Assembly: GCA_030248295.1 (NCBI GenBank)
Contig: JASANH010000976.1
Span: 124,001-188,000, forward strand
Origin: Mesodorylaimus sp. YZB2_4
Taxonomy: Eukaryota; Nematoda; Enoplea; Dorylaimida; Dorylaimidae
DNA: 64,000 nt
Reading direction: 5' to 3'
Made by a program: the position numbers and the translations under genes. Below are positions 58,350 to 64,000 of this stretch, piece after piece; within the stretch, counting starts at the first letter, position 1; each line of letters opens with the position of its first letter. Below the pieces are notes generated by a model, which was given only the letters and a program-made list of their open reading frames with translations, had not been told where the DNA came from and did not search any database.

Positions 58350-60742
58350 CTAGTATCGTCGAGCCTGGTACTGCTGTTGACTCATTCCCATCGACGACGA
58401 GGCTGGAATTTGACCGTACCCTTGGCCCATATTCTGATTACCAGATCCCATGCCCATTTGGTTACCACCGCCCGATTGCATTTGCATAACGTGCTGCTGC
58501 GAATGAACCATGCCATGCTGCGGTTGTTGACTGCCCGCGTTCCCACTCATTTGCTGAAAATCCATACGTTGTTTCTTCGATGAAGGTTCGCCGACCATTC
58601 CGCCACCTTGGCCTCCTCCAACAGCATTGGCCATAGCGGCAGCCATGCTATTATTCATATTGGACGCACCGCCTGCACATGCTGGTGGCTGAAACAAGGA
58701 AGGTATCAGCACAACTATGCAAGACAGTCTAACATGTGAGACGTAGATAAGTCTCCAAACTTGAATGAACCCTGCTAAGCTTGAGTCTTGCGATCGTAAT
58801 GAGTGCCCACACAATTTGGAGGCAGCAATACCTATAGATTACGCAGAGGAGGCCTCCCGTAGGTCATGGCGTTCCCAGTTTGTAGAGGGGGCATAAGTTT
58901 GAGTATGGCACCAGGGGGGGTCAGTCCTTGGAAGGATAGAGTGCAATGTCTCTGACAGAGTATCTTGGACTTGGCTCGCTTCGTGACTAGGGTCTTGGAT
59001 TCGCGTCAGCTCGATTCCCAGTTGGGGGTGGCGTCTAGACTTGGTCAAAGTCTAGAGGGAAGGGAGCAAGGTCTGGTCAACTTGCCAACTTTGCCCAAAA
59101 TGACCTTAATACAAAAGCCAGGGGCACAGAGGAGGCCTTTTGTTGGCCATGGCGTCCCAGTTTTCTAGCTGGGGAACAAGTTTGAGTTTGGCACTAGGGG
59201 GGGGGGGGGTCAGTCCTGGAAAGGATAGAGTTCCTCCATGTTTCTGGCAGCGTGTCTTGGAATCACGTCAGCCGTTGGGGAGGGGCATCTAGGCTTAGCC
59301 AGGGCTCAATAATTGGCCAAATTTTCCCAAAATGACCTTAATACAAAAGCCAGGGGGTCATAATATAGGCGACCCCAGTTTGGGATGCCGGAGCGGGATC
59401 ACGACCGGAAACATCCCGAGAGAGATACCAGTTCAAATACAATTCACTAACCTGAGCAGTTTGAGCAGTATTTTGCTTCGACATCGCGTCCGATTTGTCC
59501 TCATTCTCTTCATCTGTCAAGAATTCTCGTTTCGGGTACGGTATGGGGCAGCCATTGAACACGTCCGCCGTTGGTTTCGGATCTTCCTAGAAAAAGACCT
59601 CATAAAAACATAAAATATCGAAGGCCTTTTTCTTCTTTACCTTAAAGTGCGGATCTTCCATTGCTTCGTGGGCCGACACCCGTTTAGTTGGATCGATCGT
59701 CAACAATTTTTGTAAAAGCAAAAACGCCCGACTGTCCGCCTTGATCTTATGTTTTTCCATATACTTTTGCAGACTACAGTTGCCGTAGGTCTGCCGTTTA
59801 AAATCGGTCGTAAGTTTCTGATATTCAGGCATTTTCTTGATGTCCTCCCAATCGCGTTCCATTGGAAATCCCATCACGTTGAAAATTCGATCCAGCTGAT
59901 CTTGATGATACGGGTTATTCGCCTTTGAATCTTCTTGCCGACAATGAAAAATCGGTTCCGAAGTAAGCAATTCAGCGAAGATGCATCCAATTGCCCAAAT
60001 GTCGATAGCTTTGGTATAATGGCGAGCTCCAAGCAACAGTTCGGGCGCACGATACCAGAACGTGACCACCACTGGATCCAAATCTGCTAACGGCTTTAGC
60101 GGGTTGTTGAACAGCCGAGCGAATCCCATATCGGCGATTTTGACCCGTCCACGTTCCGGACCTTCGCCCATCACCAGAATGTTGGCTGGTTTCAAATCTC
60201 GGTGGAGAACCCAGTTGGAATGCAAGTAGTGAATGCCATCGAGGATTTGATAGAGCAACGACTTGACCATCCCTTTCGGCACCATAACAGCTCGTTTACT
60301 CGCTTTGGCCGCCCGGTGGTATTTGATAATATGCCAAAGATCGTGTTCGGCATAGTCGAATAATAGCCACACTTTACGATCGGAATGGGACAGAAAAACA
60401 CCCTAAGACAAGGAAAAATTAGGAAAAATCAGGAAAAATCACAGTACTGTATTCGTTCCCTACGACACTTACTTGTAGTGAAATTACATTCGGGTGCTTC
60501 AGTTCTCGTAAAAGAGCAATTTCTCGACATGCCGACATGGATATACCAGTTCCTTCAATCAATTTCAAAGCATACTCCTTTTCTGCGCTCCCACCACTGG
60601 TCGAAGTGGGGATGATTTTTTGACGAGCTTTGTAAACGTGGCCGTAAGTTCCTCGTCCTACTTTGCATCCTTCGAAATCATACAAATCCTCGACGCGTTG
60701 ACGTTGGCGATTGAGCAAAGTTTTAAAGTCGTGATCTACCAT
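58350..60742 (-). CDS. CDK8: Cyclin-dependent kinase 8 (Mediator kinase)
   Basis: Four exons, 60742-60473, 60402-59641, 59586-59452 and 58688-58350, all phase 0, about 501 aa. Motifs are the glycine loop [11 protein letters not shown], the cyclin-C-binding helix [11 protein letters not shown], catalytic HRDLKPAN, the CDK8-type DMG ([20 protein letters not shown]) instead of [23 protein letters not shown], and [18 protein letters not shown]8 has no activating T-loop threonine and is switched on by cyclin C and MED12. It phosphorylates the Pol II tail and transcription factors within the Mediator kinase module. The C-terminal tail is Gln/Gly/Met-rich ([16 protein letters not shown]), typical of metazoan CDK8. 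The third intron contains a tandem duplication. The gene is head to head with TFIIB. Confidence 0.96.
58850..59360 (+). repeat. Two-unit tandem duplication in CDK8 intron 3
   Basis: Unit 1 (about 58850-59128) and unit 2 (about 59130-59360) share several blocks in the same order: GAGGAGGCC; ATGGCGT with CCCAGTTT; AAGTTTGAGT with TGGCAC and a G run; TCAGTCC with GGATAGAGT; and CCCAAAATGACCTTAATACA with AAAGCCAGGGG. Unit 2 has lost about 45 bases and has a longer G run. Confidence 0.7.
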
Positions 60743-61012
60743 TTTTTCTAAATTATTTTTACCGTCTCCGCTTCGAATTTCGATTTGCCATGCGGAAATC
60801 AAATATTATATGCAAATTTGGTATGCAAATTTCTGAATTTTTGCTTGCCACACAAGCAAGCCCGCGACAAATGTGCGCAGGACGTCGTACTGGAGTCGTA
60901 TTCATTTCGTTTCCTCCTCGATCCGCGTTCTCGCTCGCTCTTTCTTTTGTTTGGTTTGTCGTCGTGTCTGTGGCTGCCCGGAAGTTGTATTTTTTCCGTT
61001 CAGTCGAAAAAA
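60743..61012. promoter_or_regulatory. Divergent promoter region of CDK8 and TFIIB
   Basis: The two start codons are 270 bases apart and point away from each other, so one short region must serve both genes. It contains pyrimidine-rich tracts and no clear TATA box, as is common for housekeeping promoters. Confidence 0.6.
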
Positions 61013-62857
61013 ATGAGCGATTTACGTTGTCCCGCTCATCCGTCCGCTCATCTGATCGAGGATCATCGTGCGGGAGATTTGATATGTCCGGAATGCGGTT
61101 TGGTGGTCGGGGACAGGTATGTTGGCGTAAATGATTTCTTTTCGGACAGTCACAGACGCTATACTTGCTCGTTAACACGGTCCTACGTCATTGTAAGCTA
61201 CTGTAGGTACTTAAATGGTATTGTCACTGTCCATTATGTATGTATACTGTAGATCTCGTGTTGTAATTCTGTGACGTAGGGTAAAGTACCCTAATTCCGA
61301 ACACCTCATCGTGAGGCCAGTCTCACTGAAATCTTTCCCCCGAGTCTCACAGTAAAGTTTGAGTCTACAGACGGTACAGACAGTATGAAGAACCCTATTT
61401 AGTTACAGGATTGAAAAAAATTAGTTTGCGGAAAAGCTGTTCTCGCGGAATTATACAGATCGAAATCGATTTATTTACAGTAGATCGATGAAGATTTATC
61501 GATTTCTTTGTGGATGACTTTAACGTAACCCTATAAAAACTTCATCTTTCTTATTTCCACTGAGAGACGTCAATTGACTGCTTTGAGTGTTCGGAATCAG
61601 GGAACTTTACCCTGTCTCTCGTTTCAGGTTGGTCGATGTTAGTAGCGAATGGCGCTCGTTCAATAACGAGAAAAATTCAAAAGATCCTAGCCGTGTTGGT
61701 GCTCCAGAAAATGCTTTGCTATCGGGATCGAATTTGTCGACTACTATCGCCGTTGGAGCTAGTGAGGGCGATTCGGAATTGGCCAATTTGCAGCGTAAAC
61801 AGGTATGGGCTCAATGCTATGGTAAAATCTTTTGCTTCAGTGAAGTGCGGATTTTAGATGAACAGCTCCGATCGTCAATTGATTTCCGCTTTCAAAGTTA
61901 TCGGAGAAATGTGCGAGCGTATTCACTTGGCCAAGTCGATCAAAGTATGTTCGTGCTGTAGTAAACGTTTTTTCTCCGAATTCAAGTTTGTTCTTTAGGA
62001 TCAAGCGGACTTGTTGTACACGAAAGTATTGGAAAGTAAGCAGTTGAAAGGCAAGAATTCGGAAGCCGTCGCCGCCGCTTGCTTGTATATTGCGTGCCGA
62101 AAAGAAGGAGTGCCTCGCACGTTTAAGGGTAAGCTAGATTTGACAATATATTCAACAGATTCGCAGTCTGCGCAATTATTCTAGAAATTTGCGCTGTATC
62201 GCGTGTCGGAAAGAAAGAAATCGGTCGTTGTTTCAAATTAATCTTGAAAACATTGGAGACTAATCTAGAATTGATTACCTCCGCCGACTACATGGTGAGT
62301 CATTTCAGTATCTTTGGTTTTCTCAGGTTCAGCCAAACCTTTTTTATGTTTTAGTCTCGATTCTGCGGAAATCTCTCGTTGCCCGCGTACATTCAGACTG
62401 CGGCCACGCAGATCGCTCGGAAAGCTGTAGAAGAGCAGTTGGTCGCTGGGTAAGAAACGTACTTTTTCTTGGAATTCTCTGGTTTTCGCCGAATTACGAA
62501 AACATTGGTTCTTTGGGAAAGCTTGGTTTTTTGAATATTTTTTGCGGCATTCCGTTTATTCTAGACGAAGTCCGATCTCGATCGCTGCTGCGGCCATTTA
62601 CATGGCTAGCCAAGCCTCGGATGAGAAACGCAGTGCTAAAGGTAAGAAAAGGTGATTTGGGTGCCTGAACACCCTTACTATGTTTTTCGTTGAATATGAA
62701 ACAGTAAATTTTGACTGTTTTAGAAATAGGGGACGTGGCGGGCGTGGCTGAAGTGACCATTCGTCAATCGTATAAGCTGATGTATCCGAAAGCGTTGGAC
62801 TTGTTTCCCAGCGATTATCGCTTTTACAATCGTATTCCTGATTTGCCAGCGTCTTAG
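61013..62857 (+). CDS. TFIIB: Transcription initiation factor IIB
   Basis: Eight exons, 61013-61116, 61628-61802, 61858-61944, 61999-62128, 62185-62294, 62355-62449, 62565-62641 and 62724-62857, join in frame to 303 aa (human 316). The N-terminal zinc ribbon has C-x2-H and C-x2-C (CPAH, CPEC) ligands followed by GLVVGDR. The B-reader/linker reads [14 protein letters not shown] and [13 protein letters not shown]. Two cyclin repeats follow: [60 protein letters not shown] and [25 protein letters not shown] bridges TBP on the promoter and Pol II and helps choose the start site. Introns after the first are 53-115 nt. The first intron holds a MITE. Confidence 0.97.
61278..61613. mobile_element. 336 bp MITE in TFIIB intron 1
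   Basis: The terminal inverted repeats are 27 bp and match at 25 positions. The left repeat starts AGGGTAAAGTACCCTAATTC. The right repeat, read inward, starts AGGGTAAAGTTCCCTGATTC; both continue CGAACAC. GT lies directly outside both ends, a possible 2 bp target duplication. The AT-rich interior has no long frame, as expected of a non-autonomous element. The right end is 14 bases before exon 2. Confidence 0.75.
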
Positions 62858-63140
62858 ATTGCTGCTTGTGAGATTCGGAGACACCAAGTGGGAAATATTC
62901 ATCCACGATTCAACTGTGTCCAAAAAGTGCACATGTATTGACTGTAGATTTCTTTCTTTTGAGTTTTTTGTGGATTGTGATCGAAGATGTAGAATAGGAC
63001 TTTCTGAGATGTATTGTGAACTGGCAAAGTGTAAGCGACTCGAGATGGAATAAATTTGTTTGAATTTTGGATTGGGGCAGTGCTGTCGGAGGTTTGGACT
63101 CAACATGGACCATTGGTGGATTACCAAAAGTGATATGTAG
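62858..63140. other. TFIIB 3' region
   Basis: An untranslated region with AATAAA at 63049-63054, about 190 bases after the stop. No other feature was recognised. Confidence 0.5.
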
Positions 63141-63528
63141 TCTTGTGTTTGGAGGAGAGTGGCGGCTGGAGATGTGCTGACGGACTTTGTTGCTGGTTGG
63201 ACTTCTGGTAAGTGGACGTATGGGGCAACAGGGCGTGGAGGGCGTGGACCCGAGCGTGACCAAGCCTGGCAGGCGTAGGCGGGAGGGAACAAATACTCGG
63301 ACTGGAGCAAGGCAAGCTTGCGACCGTACCTGCGGCCTGCGGCTGAGACATAAACCCGAGGGGTTGATGTCTTCCAGCCAGGGGAGATCGATGATTCTCT
63401 CCCTCCCACTCGCCATGGCCAACCAGGCGCCAGGGTTACACGAGGATAACCAAACGAGGGCTGAAACATCACCCTGACGGGTGACGTTGCATGCGCCAGC
63501 TCCATCCGGACCTGGTTGAACGTTGCAG

Positions 63529-64000
63529 GTATCACTGGTCTCTTGGTTAGTCATCCGCTGGACACGGTTAAGGTAAGATCAGGATTCGAGTTCCCAAATG
63601 AGTGTGGTTGACGTGTGATTTTCAGGTTCGATTGCAATCATTGGACGGGTACAAGGGCGCTGTGCAATGTGTGTCTCGGACGATGCGCGAGGAGTCGATC
63701 CGTGGTTTCTACAAGGGCATGGGGGCCCCGCTGGTCATGGCGGGCTTCCTCCACTCCTCCTTCTTCCTCGGCTACAGTTCGTCCTTGGCAGTGACTGAAC
63801 ACTGGCGGAGTCGTGGTGGCTATGAGAGAAGCAAGCAGGAACAGAGGAAGGAGAACCCTCTCGGAGTGGTAAGGATGGTCTGGATGGTATCAGCCCCTGT
63901 TCGAAATGCTAATGTGGCCACCTTGTAGCTTCTGTTGGCCAGCGTGGTGGGTGCGACATTGCAATGGATTCCGAGCTGCCCGATCGAGGTCGTGAAGACC
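63529..64000 (+). CDS. SLC25 mitochondrial carrier (SLC25A45/47/48-like), 3' part outside window
   Basis: Exons 63529-63572 (GITGLLVSHPLDTVK), 63626-63868 (VRLQSLDGYKGAVQC, EESIRGFYKGMGAPL) and 63929 to the window end (LLLASVVGATLQWIPSC then PIEVVKT). The carrier signature P-x-D/E-x-x-K/R appears twice (PLDTVK, PIEVVK), marking helices 1 and 3. A likely upstream exon ends at 63207 before GTAAGT and reads DFVAGWTSG, joining in phase 1; its open frame starts at 63141 but has no ATG, so an earlier start exon is needed. The order DFVAGW, HPLDTVKVRLQ, FYKGM and LLLAS fits the SLC25A45/47/48 group of inner-membrane carriers. The substrate cannot be told from this part. Confidence 0.85.

Noticed and set aside
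62720..63554. Long minus-strand frames of 214-271 codons
   Set aside because: They run antisense across the TFIIB last exon, its 3' region and the carrier gene, with low-complexity composition and no homology.

Overview
The window is eukaryotic and almost certainly from a nematode. It has intron-rich protein genes, a tandem array of nematode-type transthyretin-like (TTR) genes, a gene with a cuticle-collagen N-terminus and Gly-X-Y repeats, and an ortholog of the nematode LIM/transglutaminase-core protein LTD-1. The species cannot be named. Gene models were built by hand from reading-frame continuity, GT/AG (once GC/AG) splice signals and matching intron phases. Exon ends marked 'about' are less certain. 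No database search was possible.

Left part (1-26 kb), all genes on the minus strand. From high to low coordinates: a two-pore potassium channel (22967-25354) with unusual residues in both selectivity filters; an ltd-1 ortholog (9838-18741) with a 4.8 kb first intron; the splicing factor TFIP11 (5756-8910); a nucleoporin-like protein with FxF repeats (2466-5683) starting 72 bp after the TFIP11 stop, possibly in one operon; and a partial gene (1-1953) resembling an uncharacterised family I recall mainly from fungi. The nucleoporin gene's third intron carries MITE-like and tRNA-derived repeats.

Middle part (26-39 kb), small secreted and membrane proteins: a tetraspanin-like gene (+), six TTR-like genes (-), a cuticle collagen (-) and a secreted fibronectin-III protein (-). 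The first four TTR genes follow an A-B-A'-B' pattern, which suggests duplication of a two-gene block.

Right part (40-64 kb): a large PDE4 cAMP-phosphodiesterase gene (+, 40.6-57.85 kb) with several candidate alternative first exons, all ending in the same splice phase; CDK8 (-), facing PDE4 tail to tail; TFIIB (+), sharing a 270 bp divergent promoter region with CDK8 and carrying a 336 bp MITE in its first intron; and the 5' part of an SLC25 mitochondrial carrier (+) running off the window.

The neighbours share no obvious pathway. The exception is CDK8 (Mediator kinase) and TFIIB, which both act in RNA polymerase II initiation and may be co-regulated. No prokaryotic features, CRISPR arrays, rRNA genes or intact tRNA genes were seen.
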